From contig NC_015732.1 in NCBI RefSeq assembly GCF_000219725.1, positions 186,001-250,000 on the forward strand: a stretch of 64,000 bases of DNA. Reading direction: 5' to 3'. Positions within the stretch are counted from its first letter, which is position 1. Each line of letters starts with the position of its first letter. Under the pieces are notes generated by a model, which saw only the letters and a program-made list of their open reading frames with translations, had not been told where the DNA came from and made no database searches. The translations under genes were made by a program, and so were the position numbers. This stretch comes from Gracilinema caldarium DSM 7334. GTDB lineage: Bacteria > Spirochaetota > Spirochaetia > Treponematales > Breznakiellaceae. Shown one piece after another: positions 51,213 through 59,659 of this stretch.

Positions 51213-52466
51213 TTAATCAAAGATTGCGCCGGAAAGGATTGCATCGTATATGGCCTTAGATTCCTCATACACCTCTTCACAGGAATCGAGAATGATACCT
51301 ATATGTACCGGGTGATCCATGCGGTCGTAGATTTCATTCGGTTTGTAAAAGGATTTTTCACTGCCCGAAACAAATATTTGGGGTATTTCGAGTTGTAAGC
51401 CGCTCTCTGGTGAAGCAGGCAAAGTAAGAAATGTCATATACCCATGAGCTCCGCCCATATGAGCATAGGTTTCTTTATCGATCCATTCGTATCGTGTTAT
51501 AGGAATGGGTGTATTTTGAACAGAGATTTGCTTTGTCCCTTTGCTCAAATATGGTTTTATAAAGGTTTCTTGGTTTATATCATTAAAATTGATAAGTACA
51601 ACAATGTTTATTCCTATTTCTTTCCCTGTTTTAGATTTTATTTGGGGGGGCGCGAGGATTGCCGCACTGGTGCGATTGTTCACACCAAAATGTTTTACAT
51701 TCCACGTACCCTGTATGGGTAAACGCATACCAAATAAGCGGCTCATCAAATAGTAGGATTCTCCGCTTTTTATGATGTTCCAGACATCCGTATCTGAAAA
51801 GGTTCCGTTTATATCAGGTTTTTTAAGTTGTTCTATGGCTGTGGAAGCAATTTTATATGAGGATAGTGGTATGTTATATAAGTCCGCAGCTTTTTGAAAA
51901 GCTGTAATGGCATTTTTAGGCATCAATGCGAGGTAGCAGGCTTTTCCATAATCTTCCCAGAATGCTCCTGGCAATAATTGAGCAGAGGCTTTCTCGGTGA
52001 TAATTTTTCTAAATTGAGAAATGGCTTCTAGTGAACGGCCCGCAGAAGAAAGGAAATCCCCATAAAGCCATGAAAATCTAATATCCATAGGGAAATCATG
52101 AGTTGCTTCTGAAATGACAGCCTCTAGTTGTTTTGCAACTCCAGGACTGTCTAAATTATACAAATATTTTAATATAATTACCTTTAAGACCCATAGCTCA
52201 GGATTTGACCGATGTTGTGAAATTCGTTCATCAATATGAGCAGCAATAATAAGGAGCTGTTTTTCGATGGTTTCTTTTGAAAGGGGATAATCCCACTGGA
52301 ATTCATAATGATCTACGTATCCAGATAAAGCTTGTAATGTTGTAAAATCCTTTGTGAACTCAGTATCGGTTGGCAGTTCCTTGATCGAGATGAGAGAAAG
52401 ATCCTCTGAAAACGCCATGATCCCAGTTATGAGAATACAAAGTAAAACGAATATACCTTTTTTCAT
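51213..52466 (-). CDS. Exported TPR-like protein of unknown function
   Basis: A 417-residue protein with an N-terminal signal peptide (MKKGIFVLLCILITGIMAFS). Residues about 65-200 have tetratricopeptide-like helices (NPELWVLKVIILKYLYNLDSPG, IRFSWLYGDFLSSAGRSLEAISQFRKI, EDYGKACYLALMPKNAITAFQKAADLY). The C-terminal part is beta-rich with no recognised motif. It is predicted to be periplasmic or surface-located and may mediate protein interactions. ATG at 52466 is selected since it begins the signal; a longer frame reaches 52529. I do not recognise the family. Confidence 0.75.
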   Translation of the reverse strand: MKKGIFVLLCILITGIMAFSEDLSLISIKELPTDTEFTKDFTTLQALSGYVDHYEFQWDYPLSKETIEKQLLIIAAHIDERISQHRSNPELWVLKVIILKYLYNLDSPGVAKQLEAVISEATHDFPMDIRFSWLYGDFLSSAGRSLEAISQFRKIITEKASAQLLPGAFWEDYGKACYLALMPKNAITAFQKAADLYNIPLSSYKIASTAIEQLKKPDINGTFSDTDVWNIIKSGESYYLMSRLFGMRLPIQGTWNVKHFGVNNRTSAAILAPPQIKSKTGKEIGINIVVLINFNDINQETFIKPYLSKGTKQISVQNTPIPITRYEWIDKETYAHMGGAHGYMTFLTLPASPESGLQLEIPQIFVSGSEKSFYKPNEIYDRMDHPVHIGIILDSCEEVYEESKAIYDAILSGAIFD

Positions 52467-52604
52467 GATACTTTTACCTTTGTCGTCAGGGTTTGCATGC
52501 TGATTACTCAACTCGTCCCAGTGTATCATGATACTATAAAGGCCACAATTTTATAAATAAAAAACGCGATGACAAATTTATAATATCCGTTTATGCTGAG
52601 GGTA

Positions 52605-53486
52605 ATGAAAGCTAATTTGCACCTTCATTCCCGAATATCCGATGGCACCGAATGGCCCGCGGAACTTGCAGTACGGGCGTATCAATCTGGGTTGGAGTGG
52701 GTTGCCCTTACCGACCATGATACTTTGGGTGGGGTACAAGAATTTTCTAGGGCGGCAGAAAAGCTGGGGTTGAAAACTACTGCGGCGGTAGAGATAGATT
52801 GCAGGGCTCCCGAAATCGGTTATCGAAGCGAACTTTTAGCCTATTTTCCCCAAGGCCGATATGAACATACCAAGGCTTTACTTGCGGAGGTTACCAAAGG
52901 CCGGCTTGAGTATATCCGTTCATCAATCCGAAATGCACAGCGCCACTTTGTGAAATCCCAGGTTTCCTTTGAAGATTTACTACAGTATAAGCGAAAAGGA
53001 CGGCCAGAGCTTCCTGCAGAAACCTTTTCTTTTAATAAAGTTGATATATTCCTTTATTTTAAAGCCCATGGCATTATTGCCCAGGAGGTAAGCTACCGGG
53101 CTTTTAAAAAGGCCTACCTCGATACGGGGCTCCTTTCAGGTACCTCCTATGAAAAACCGAGCTGTGCTGAGGTTATTCGTACAATACATGCCGATGGGGG
53201 CCTTGTGGTGCTTCCCCATATAGGCCATGAGTTTGAGGATTCCCTGGATACTATTAAAAAAAATAAAACTAAATGGAAAGAAGCCCTCGATTATTTTTGT
53301 GGTCTGGGGCTTAATGGTATTGAACTCTACTGGTATCGGAACGGAGATACGGAGGCTATCAACAAACTGGTGGCCGCTGAAGCGGAAAAACGGCATCTGC
53401 GTATTACCTACGGCTCAGACTGCCATGGCCCCGGCTCGGGAAAAGAAACGATGGAACTTTTTTGTGGAGAACTGAAAGAGCTGTAG
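52605..53486 (+). CDS. PHP-domain phosphoesterase
   Basis: A 293-residue polymerase-and-histidinol-phosphatase domain protein. Metal motifs: NLHLHSRISDGTEWPAELA (His-x-His), ALTDHDTLGGV, VEIDCRA, LPHIGHEF and a late YGSDCHGPGSG. Such proteins (YciV/RnaseAM type) hydrolyse phosphoesters including 3',5'-nucleotides or RNA; the exact substrate is not assigned. Start either at 52605 with GAGGG closely upstream, or at 52593. It is divergent from the TPR protein gene and convergent with the sugar ABC operon. Confidence 0.87.
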   Translation: MKANLHLHSRISDGTEWPAELAVRAYQSGLEWVALTDHDTLGGVQEFSRAAEKLGLKTTAAVEIDCRAPEIGYRSELLAYFPQGRYEHTKALLAEVTKGRLEYIRSSIRNAQRHFVKSQVSFEDLLQYKRKGRPELPAETFSFNKVDIFLYFKAHGIIAQEVSYRAFKKAYLDTGLLSGTSYEKPSCAEVIRTIHADGGLVVLPHIGHEFEDSLDTIKKNKTKWKEALDYFCGLGLNGIELYWYRNGDTEAINKLVAAEAEKRHLRITYGSDCHGPGSGKETMELFCGELKEL

Positions 53487-53546
53487 TGTAGCCGCCCATG
53501 ATGCTAGTAATTATGGCCGGACTAACAATAGGGCCCGACCGTAGAG

Positions 53547-53569
53547 CCCGCCCGGGGGACCCGGGCGGG
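53547..53569 (-). terminator. GC-rich hairpin after the sugar ABC operon
   Basis: CCCGCCCGGG (53547-53556) pairs with CCCGGGCGGG (53560-53569) around a 3-nt loop, 8 nt beyond the last permease stop. It lacks a T run, so it may stabilise the mRNA end or stop transcription with help. Confidence 0.6.
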
Positions 53570-53576
53570 GATAATT

Positions 53577-54452
53577 CTATTCCTTTCCAGAAGAATAGAC
53601 TGAGGAGCCCCCGACAAAGTATTTAGAAAGGGTCAGGAACATGATGATGACCGGAATGCTGGCTATGAGGGCCGCGGCCATCATGGCACCTTCGTCGGAA
53701 AGTTTTTCTTCCGCAAAGCTTACAATATAGGTCGGAATCGTTTTGAACTTTTTATCCTGGGCAATCATGAGGGGCCACATCAGGTTGTCCCATTGCTGAC
53801 GGAAGGTTAGGATGGCCAGGCTCGCCACAGCTGGCCCGGAGTTCACCAGGACGATACTGCGGAAAATCCGGGGCTCGGAACAACCGTCGATTCGGGCCGC
53901 ATCGATGATGTCTAAAGGAAAGGTTTGCAGGTATTGCCGCATGAGGAATACCCCAAAGGCGTTCATCATAAAGGGGACAATGAGTCCCTGGTAGCTGTTC
54001 TGCATACCAAGATTCAGGGCTACCATATACATGGGAACCATGATGGTTTCAAAGGGAATCATCATGGTCATCATAATGCCCATGAAAACAATACTCTTTC
54101 CCTTAAATTTAAATTTAGCCAAACTGTAACCGGTAATCGATGACAAAATGACCGTGGTAAAGGCTACGGTTACTGAAACAAAGAGAGAGTTCAGTATGTT
54201 TCTGATATATAAAAAGTTTCTATCGTTTCCTGCCAGGGCCCGATAAAAATTCCTCCAGGCAATTTTAGAAGGAATCCACCGGTAGGGCATCTGGGTAATT
54301 TCCGAAGAAGGCATGAATGATGCGGTGAACATAAAAACCAGCGGTACCAGTACAATGACTGCAAAAAGCAGAAGAAAAAAACGAATTAAAATATCAATGC
54401 CATAAGAAACTTGCATTTTAGAAGATTTAAGGCTCATCGCTTTACTCGTCAT
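53577..54452 (-). CDS. Sugar ABC transporter permease (MalG type)
   Basis: A 291-residue membrane protein with six helices and the EAA loop DIIDAARIDGCSEPRIFRSIVLVNSGPAVASL, the site that couples to the ATPase. The first helix and the MPSSEITQMPYRWIPSKIAW segment are typical of carbohydrate uptake permeases of the CUT1 class. It pairs with the MalF-type permease directly upstream (17 bp) and the binding protein. No ATP-binding subunit is encoded here, so a shared ATPase elsewhere is likely. GGAGCGG lies before its ATG. Confidence 0.94.
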   Translation of the reverse strand: MTSKAMSLKSSKMQVSYGIDILIRFFLLLFAVIVLVPLVFMFTASFMPSSEITQMPYRWIPSKIAWRNFYRALAGNDRNFLYIRNILNSLFVSVTVAFTTVILSSITGYSLAKFKFKGKSIVFMGIMMTMMIPFETIMVPMYMVALNLGMQNSYQGLIVPFMMNAFGVFLMRQYLQTFPLDIIDAARIDGCSEPRIFRSIVLVNSGPAVASLAILTFRQQWDNLMWPLMIAQDKKFKTIPTYIVSFAEEKLSDEGAMMAAALIASIPVIIMFLTLSKYFVGGSSVYSSGKE

Positions 54453-54468
54453 GGTTGGCCGCTCCTTT

Positions 54469-55389
54469 TTAATAGGTCACATCGTCACTGCGGGAAACCT
54501 TAAGCTGAATAATGGTAAGTATCAGCATGGTTACAAAAAGCAGGATACTCATGACGCTGGCCCGCCCAACGTTGTAGTCCTTAAGGGCAGTGTTGTAAAT
54601 ATTCAGGGTGATCACATTTATTGGTGCCTTAGGCGCACCGCTTTGGGTAAATAGAAATTGGGTCGAGAAGGTCTTAAGACACTGGAGCATGGCCACAATC
54701 GACACCAGGGCTGTAGTGGGTTTTAAAAGAGGAAGCGTTATCTTAAAAAAGGCCTGGCTCCTGCTTGCCCCATCGATGGTCGCCGCTTCGTATATGACGG
54801 GGGGTATTTTTGTAATGCCCGTAATATAGAGTACGGTAAAATACCCAATATATTTCCAGAAATACACAATCATGGTGGAAAGTTGAACCATTTCACCGCT
54901 GGAAAGCCAGCGCATATCTACACCGCTTGTATGGCGGAGGGCATTCACAACCTGATTCGCAATACCGGTGGGAGTAAAAATCTGCATCCAGATAAGGGCC
55001 GCAACGGCAGAAGAAAGCACCGCCGGAGAATAATACAACAATTGCCAAAGCCTGAAATTTCTTCCTTGCAGGGTAATTAAAATAGCAATTAAAAGGCTAA
55101 ACACAACCAGGGGAATAAAGGTCCCCAGGGTAAAGGTGAGGGTTGCCCGAACGGAATTCCAAAAATCCGGGGACTGTAAAACGAACATATAGTTACCCAG
55201 GCCGATAAATCGGGGCGGCAAAGGAGAAATCATGTTCTTTTTAAAAAAACTAAGGGTAAAAGCATTTATTATCGGATAAAACGAAAATATGGAAAAAAAT
55301 ATGATTGCGGGAATAACAAAATACCAACCCCATCGGGCTTGAACCTGCTCTACCCCGTGCCGTTTTTTACTTTTCTTTTCTGCTTTCAT
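54469..55389 (-). CDS. Sugar ABC transporter permease (MalF type)
   Basis: A 306-residue permease with six membrane helices, beginning WGWYFVIPAIIFFSIFSFYPIINAF. The EAA motif is YEAATIDGASRSQAFFKITLPLLKP. It forms the membrane channel with the MalG-type permease. The start at 55389 follows GGAGGT; an ATG at 55407 is further upstream. A strong hairpin lies between the binding-protein gene and this start, likely allowing more binding protein than permease to be made. Confidence 0.94.
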   Translation of the reverse strand: MKAEKKSKKRHGVEQVQARWGWYFVIPAIIFFSIFSFYPIINAFTLSFFKKNMISPLPPRFIGLGNYMFVLQSPDFWNSVRATLTFTLGTFIPLVVFSLLIAILITLQGRNFRLWQLLYYSPAVLSSAVAALIWMQIFTPTGIANQVVNALRHTSGVDMRWLSSGEMVQLSTMIVYFWKYIGYFTVLYITGITKIPPVIYEAATIDGASRSQAFFKITLPLLKPTTALVSIVAMLQCLKTFSTQFLFTQSGAPKAPINVITLNIYNTALKDYNVGRASVMSILLFVTMLILTIIQLKVSRSDDVTY

Positions 55390-55409
55390 GGGTTGTACCT
55401 CCAGCAAAA

Positions 55410-55435
55410 CCCTGGCGGGTCAAGACCCGCCAGGG
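55410..55435 (-). terminator. Intercistronic hairpin between binding protein and permease
   Basis: CCCTGGCGGGTC (55410-55421) and GACCCGCCAGGG (55424-55435) are exact complements; practically a 10-bp stem with a 6-nt loop. On the minus strand it is followed by TTTT. It fits an attenuating terminator or mRNA-stabilising element that sets expression of the binding protein above the permeases. Confidence 0.7.
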
Positions 55436-55448
55436 GCATTGTGTGTAA

Positions 55449-56753
55449 TTACCGGTTTTCGTCCACCAGAGCCTGGACATCCTTTTTCAGTTTGGTCACT
55501 GCAACTGCAGGATCGACCTTATTCATCATGACGTTTTCGATGGCTTCTTTAATAAGCTCATTAACCCGCCAGCTAAAGGATGAATGATAAACCACATGGG
55601 CCCGTTTCAGGTCATTGTAGAACACGTTGCTGTAGGGCATGCTCTTAAATACTGAGCCTTCAAATACCTTCTTGGTTGGCTGGGTCAGGGCTACCTTTTC
55701 CAAATAATCTTCCCCATGGCTTAACATATAGAATACAAATTTCCAGGCTTCGATCTGTTCATTTAATGGAATCTGCGAATTTACCATGTAATACTGGAAA
55801 TAATAGGTATTGGCGATATCCTTTCCACCTTTAAATACCGGGTAGGGAATAACCATCCAGTCTTTGCTGTTGTAGAACTCAGGATTTGCGGTCTTCATCC
55901 GGGCTTCCTGGTACAGGCCGGAAAGGTGCATGGCAATTTCATTTTTGTCATTATCAAAAATCTTACGGGCCACCGGATATGTGGGACCACCGAGGTTTTT
56001 ACCATTGGGCCCCCAGTCTTGCATGAACTTCAGCGCCTTGGTCCAGGCTTCGGTGTTCACAATCGCTTCTTTTCCGTCATCGCTGACTACTTTTCCGCCC
56101 AGCTGTTCTACCATGGGCACCCAGGAAATAAGATAGTCGCCATAACGAAAATCGAAGCCCCGGCGGGTAATAATGTCCCCATTTCGTTTAACAATTTTTT
56201 CAGAGACGGCCATGACATCTTCCCAGGTCTTGGGGTAATCCTTGTCGGGATCGAGCCCTGCATCCCGGAAAATCTTCTTGTTTAGGTAGATGCAGAAGTT
56301 GACCATTTCCAAAGGCAGTCCATAGATTTTCCCCTTTTTCCCAAACAGTTTGCCATCTTTATCGGTGACCGGATCGAGCATGCCCGGCAGATAGGTGTCG
56401 ATAAGGGCCTGTTCATTCTTAAAGCCTAATTCCTGTACCGGAATGGGGGCTACCAGGCCTTCCATTAAGAGGGGGTAGGCTTTTTGCAGTTCCAGGTTCC
56501 AAATACTGGGTGCATTCTTTGCCGCATAGGCTGAGGAAATAAGGTCCTGAATTTTGGTAGAGGGAAATACCGAATATTTAATAGTAACATGGGGATTCTT
56601 AGCCATGTACTCTGCGGCAAATTGTTCTTCTATTTTCTGTCGGTTGGGATCCTCATGGGTCCAGAGGGTCAAAGTGACCGGTTTGGGGTTCGCCGCAAAA
56701 AGCGGAACAGATAAGTTGGCCAGCACCAAAGCGAGGCCGAGCAATTTCTTCAT
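55449..56753 (-). CDS. Sugar ABC transporter substrate-binding protein
   Basis: A 434-residue extracellular solute-binding protein family 1 member. A signal peptide (MKKLLGLALVLANLSVPLFA) is followed by VTLTLWTHEDPNRQKIEEQFA. A glycerol-3-phosphate or oligosaccharide specificity cannot be told. FYMLSHGEDYLEKVA and WRVNELIKEAIENVM are in the C-terminal lobe. The start at 56753 follows GGAGG and is the first codon of the signal. It is the first gene of the transport operon; upstream is a two-component system on the same strand. The signal lacks a lipobox, so it should be soluble in the periplasm. Confidence 0.94.
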   Translation of the reverse strand: MKKLLGLALVLANLSVPLFAANPKPVTLTLWTHEDPNRQKIEEQFAAEYMAKNPHVTIKYSVFPSTKIQDLISSAYAAKNAPSIWNLELQKAYPLLMEGLVAPIPVQELGFKNEQALIDTYLPGMLDPVTDKDGKLFGKKGKIYGLPLEMVNFCIYLNKKIFRDAGLDPDKDYPKTWEDVMAVSEKIVKRNGDIITRRGFDFRYGDYLISWVPMVEQLGGKVVSDDGKEAIVNTEAWTKALKFMQDWGPNGKNLGGPTYPVARKIFDNDKNEIAMHLSGLYQEARMKTANPEFYNSKDWMVIPYPVFKGGKDIANTYYFQYYMVNSQIPLNEQIEAWKFVFYMLSHGEDYLEKVALTQPTKKVFEGSVFKSMPYSNVFYNDLKRAHVVYHSSFSWRVNELIKEAIENVMMNKVDPAVAVTKLKKDVQALVDENR

Positions 56754-56853
56754 AGATTCCTCCATTTTGATGAAAGGGTACGTGGATTCCGGCTGAACAC
56801 CGGCTTTCTGTATGCTATGGTAGGGCCAGTAGAGGTTATTGAAAAGGCTGGAA

Positions 56854-56889
56854 AGTACCGATTTTAGTACCGATTTTGGTACTGGTTTT
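56854..56889. repeat. Three tandem 12-bp repeats upstream of the sugar operon
   Basis: AGTACCGATTTT at 56854-56865 and 56866-56877, then GGTACTGGTTTT at 56878-56889. The last unit reaches the stop codon of the response regulator gene. They lie about 100 bp before the binding-protein gene and could be sites for a transcription factor. Confidence 0.8.
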
Positions 56890-57569
56890 CAGTCTCGCAG
56901 GGGTTTTAATTTTTCTATAAGCTGGGATCTATCCTTAACATCGAGTTTTTTATAGAGTGAAGAAACGTGATTTTTTACAGTTTGTTCTGCTAAAAACATA
57001 AGGTTTGATATTTCATGATTATCCAAGCCCTTAGCCAGCAGCATTGCCACCTCCCGCTCGCGATAACTCAACTCATGGTACCAGTCGGGCCGGCTTTTCA
57101 TCAACCTGGGTGTGGATTGGGTTTTTTCGCTGGTTTTAGAAAGCATCTGGGCAATTACTTTGGAAGCGATGGTTTCAGACATGAGCACCGTTCCGGCCGC
57201 CGCCGCCCGGATTGCATCCACCAGTTTCTGGGGTTCAATATCTTTTAAGAGGTACCCGCAGGCACCCTTAGCCAGGGCTTCATGAACATACTCATCATCG
57301 TCAAAGGTGGTCAGCATGATAATCTTACTCTGGCCCTGAAGCCTCCGGATATGTTCCACCGCATGGACCCCATCAATTTTAGGCATCCGCACATCCAATA
57401 TGACCAGGTCCGGTTCCAGTTCCCGGGCCATCCGGATTGCTTCTTCCCCGTCATGGGCAATTCCCACCACCGATATAGCTGGATCCATCGTTTCGATGAC
57501 CCGTTTCAGGCTTTCGATAAAGAGCACCTGGTCGTCGGCGAGCAATATCCGGATAGCATTATGCTCCAT
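56889..57569 (-). CDS. NarL-family response regulator
   Basis: A 226-residue two-component regulator. The receiver (1-125) has ILLADDQVLFIESLKRV and LVILDVRMPKIDGVHAVEH (phospho-Asp), MLTTFDDD (Thr) and GACGYLLKDI (Lys). A linker to a LuxR-type helix-turn-helix: LSYREREVAMLLAKGLDNHEISNLMFLAEQTVKNHVSSLYKKLDV. Start at 57569 follows AGGAGG within the end of the kinase gene, giving an 11-nt overlap and coupling. The gene stands between its kinase and the sugar ABC operon, whose promoter region has tandem repeats, so that operon is its likely target. Confidence 0.94.
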   Translation of the reverse strand: MEHNAIRILLADDQVLFIESLKRVIETMDPAISVVGIAHDGEEAIRMARELEPDLVILDVRMPKIDGVHAVEHIRRLQGQSKIIMLTTFDDDEYVHEALAKGACGYLLKDIEPQKLVDAIRAAAAGTVLMSETIASKVIAQMLSKTSEKTQSTPRLMKSRPDWYHELSYREREVAMLLAKGLDNHEISNLMFLAEQTVKNHVSSLYKKLDVKDRSQLIEKLKPLRD

Positions 57570-58785
57570 GGCCTGCCTCCTTAAGGGGAATATGGGCGGT
57601 AAGTTTAAAGCCTCCGGTAATTGGGCCTGCGCAAAACTCACCTCCCAGGGCGGAAATATTTTCTCTCATACCTGCAAGTCCTATCCCTTCGTTAAATTCG
57701 GTGGTTCCCCGGCCATTATCCATCATATCGATGATTAAAAAGCCTTCATGTACCCAGAACGAAATCATAATTTTGCTTGCCTTACCGTGCCGTAGGGCAT
57801 TCGTCATCCCCTCCTGCAACAGCCGTATAATCGTGTTCTGGGTGCTCTCGCTGACTTCCCCGATAGCATTCCCAAAATCCACCTGAACCTGCACCCCGGT
57901 AGCATGCTGGAATGAATAGGCCAGCTTCCTGATCGCATCCACCAGGGGGACCGCGGCGGTCTCGATGGAACGCAGTTGCCGCAGGGACTGACGGGTTTCT
58001 GCCAGGCCGCTCTGGCATTGCTGGTCCGCCTCATCTAATATGTTTTTCATAGGGGTGTTTCCTGCGATATAGAGCTTTGCCTCCCGCAGTAACATGATGA
58101 CCGTCGTCAGAGTATAGCCGATTATATCATGGATTTCCTTGGTAATTCGTTTCCGTTCCATCTCCCGGGACTGTTCTTCCACATATTTAGCGTATTCCTG
58201 AAAGCCGATATTGGCAGTGGTGAGCTGGGCAATGGTATTTTCCAGGTTCCCGATCTCACTTCCCTGTTCCCGGATGGTTCGGATGGCATAGGCAAAGGCC
58301 GCAGAAATACTAAAGAGGGCGGCGATCACCACGATGCTCCCCAGCCGTTCTGAATAATCGGGTTTTACAAGCCATACGTCCCAGGCAAGCTCGGTACGAA
58401 TAGATGCGAAGGCGGCGAAAATAACCACCGGTCCCATGGCAAGATTAAAGGGCGGCGGTACGCACAGCCCGCCGCTTATCGCAGTGGCGGCAAAGAGACA
58501 GAGCCGGATGCCGATACGATTCCCTTCGGGGGTAACCGCCACCACAATACTAATAAGGGACAGCACGAGGGGAATGATTGCTCCGGGCTTTTCCGCCAGG
58601 GCTACCGCCAGTAGGATACATACAAAGGCCACAACCACAAGAAAGTAGAACTGGGTATCCCAGAGGTCGGGAATATCCGCAGGACGCCCATCAATATAAT
58701 ATTGAAATAGTGCAATCCCAAACAATATCAGGTTGATGAACATACAGAGGGGTTTTAGCTTTTCCGTGATCAGGTGATTGCCCAT
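57559..58785 (-). CDS. NarL-type (HisKA_3) sensor histidine kinase
   Basis: About 408 residues. The N-terminus carries six or so membrane segments (residues 12-180), a coiled linker (REQGSEIGNLENTIAQL), then the HisKA_3 dimerisation with RKRITKEIHDIIGYTLTTVIML (phospho-His) and a HATPase with LLQEGMTNALRHGKASKI, IDMMDNGRGT and GIGLAGMRENISALGG. No periplasmic sensor domain of size is visible, so the ligand may be a membrane-borne or intramembrane signal. The ATG at 58785 is preceded by a 17-bp spaced promoter whose -10 ends 6 nt before the ATG, so the mRNA may be leaderless; an upstream frame reaches 58917 without a good start. Confidence 0.88.
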   Translation of the reverse strand: MGNHLITEKLKPLCMFINLILFGIALFQYYIDGRPADIPDLWDTQFYFLVVVAFVCILLAVALAEKPGAIIPLVLSLISIVVAVTPEGNRIGIRLCLFAATAISGGLCVPPPFNLAMGPVVIFAAFASIRTELAWDVWLVKPDYSERLGSIVVIAALFSISAAFAYAIRTIREQGSEIGNLENTIAQLTTANIGFQEYAKYVEEQSREMERKRITKEIHDIIGYTLTTVIMLLREAKLYIAGNTPMKNILDEADQQCQSGLAETRQSLRQLRSIETAAVPLVDAIRKLAYSFQHATGVQVQVDFGNAIGEVSESTQNTIIRLLQEGMTNALRHGKASKIMISFWVHEGFLIIDMMDNGRGTTEFNEGIGLAGMRENISALGGEFCAGPITGGFKLTAHIPLKEAGHGA

Positions 58786-58791
58786 GGTGGT

Positions 58792-58820
58792 ATAGTAGGT
58801 GGTGCTATGAATCCCGTCAA
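58792..58820 (-). promoter_or_regulatory. Promoter of the two-component system, likely leaderless
   Basis: TTGACG (58820-58815) and TACTAT (58797-58792) are 17 bp apart on the minus strand. Only ACCACC lies between the -10 and the kinase ATG at 58785, and no purine-rich ribosome site is present. Confidence 0.65.
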
Positions 58821-58858
58821 CCGGAACATTGAAGGATAGGCTGTGAACATGATTGTTA

Positions 58859-58887
58859 TTGACAAAGAAATAATGTGACCATAATAT
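58859..58887 (+). promoter_or_regulatory. Promoter of the toxin-antitoxin operon
   Basis: TTGACA (58859-58864), 17-bp spacer and TAATAT (58882-58887). Predicted start about 58894, 14 nt before the antitoxin ATG, with AGGGA in between. The promoter is divergent from that of the two-component system. Confidence 0.65.
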
Positions 58888-58907
58888 ATAGTCATAGGGA
58901 ACAATAT

Positions 58908-59141
58908 ATGGACACAATCTATGGGGCGGCTGAATTTAAAGCCCATTGTCTACAGATTATTGAAAAGGTTGTACTAACAGGTCAGGATGTTCATGTTACT
59001 AAAAGGGGGCATCCCATGGTTCGTATTGTACCAGAATATGTGGAAGAACCAAAAACTGCATACGGGTTTTTGGCTGGATCGGTGACTGTTAAGGATGATT
59101 TGTTAAGTACCAATGAAGTCTGGGACGCTGACCATGAGTGA
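58908..59141 (+). CDS. Phd/YefM-family antitoxin
   Basis: A 77-residue protein with the Phd-like N-terminus DTIYGAAEFKAHCLQIIEKV, VHVTKRGHPMVRIVP and a C-terminal toxin-binding tail YGFLAGSVTVKDDLLST. It should bind the VapC-like toxin and repress the shared promoter. ATG at 58908 is preferred to the TTG or ATG further upstream because AGGGA is at the right distance. It overlaps the toxin start by 8 nt. No similar pair is close by. Confidence 0.9.
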   Translation: MDTIYGAAEFKAHCLQIIEKVVLTGQDVHVTKRGHPMVRIVPEYVEEPKTAYGFLAGSVTVKDDLLSTNEVWDADHE

Positions 59142-59562
59142 TCTCTGGCTTTTAGACACCCATATATGGATTCGTCTTTTAAATGGGGATCCCCTTTTTA
59201 ATACTCCTGGTTTTCTTTCTGCGTTACAGGAGCAGGAAAAATCAGGACGGATAAGAATTGCGGCAATAAGTCTCTGGGAAACGGCTATGCTTGTTGCGAA
59301 GGGAAGACTAAGTCTTTCTATGCCGGTTCTGGATTGGCTTACTAAGGCACAATCAATGCCTGGTTTATCAGTTCTCCCATTTACCACCGAAATTGCGGCT
59401 GATAGCTGTTTTTTACCAGGTTCTTTCCATGGCGATCCAGCGGATCGGCTTATTGTTGCGACCACGCGAAGTGTAAATGCCATATTACTCACCTTTGATC
59501 AGGCCATACTTTCATATGGAACTGAAGGTTGGGTAAAAGCGGTAAATCCTCTCACCATGTAA
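59134..59562 (+). CDS. PIN-domain toxin (VapC-like)
   Basis: A 142-residue PIN ribonuclease. The four acidic positions are visible: LLDTHIWIRLL (Asp), SLWETAML (Glu), GDPADRLIVATTRS (Asp) and LTFDQAILSY (Asp). The WETAMLVAKGRLSL segment and the HGDPADRLIVATA-like motif are of the Phd-linked PIN group. The translation start lies inside the antitoxin stop region; an upstream alternative at 59113 has no support. As toxin it likely cleaves tRNA or rRNA; neutralised by the antitoxin above. Confidence 0.92.
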   Translation: MSDLWLLDTHIWIRLLNGDPLFNTPGFLSALQEQEKSGRIRIAAISLWETAMLVAKGRLSLSMPVLDWLTKAQSMPGLSVLPFTTEIAADSCFLPGSFHGDPADRLIVATTRSVNAILLTFDQAILSYGTEGWVKAVNPLTM

Positions 59563-59611
59563 GTTATAAAGAGCCTGTTTGATTATAACCCCTGTCCATG
59601 AATATATCGTC

Positions 59612-59640
59612 TTGACTTTATCGATAAAAAATTATATAAA
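59612..59640 (+). promoter_or_regulatory. Promoter of the hydrogenase/hydrogen-sensor operon
   Basis: TTGACT (59612-59617), 17-bp spacer and TATAAA (59635-59640). Start predicted near 59647, 13 nt before the first ATG, with GGGAGGT as ribosome site. The T-rich -10 region is an AT-rich pocket in an otherwise GC-rich operon. Confidence 0.65.
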
Positions 59641-59659
59641 TAAACCCGGGAGGTAAACC

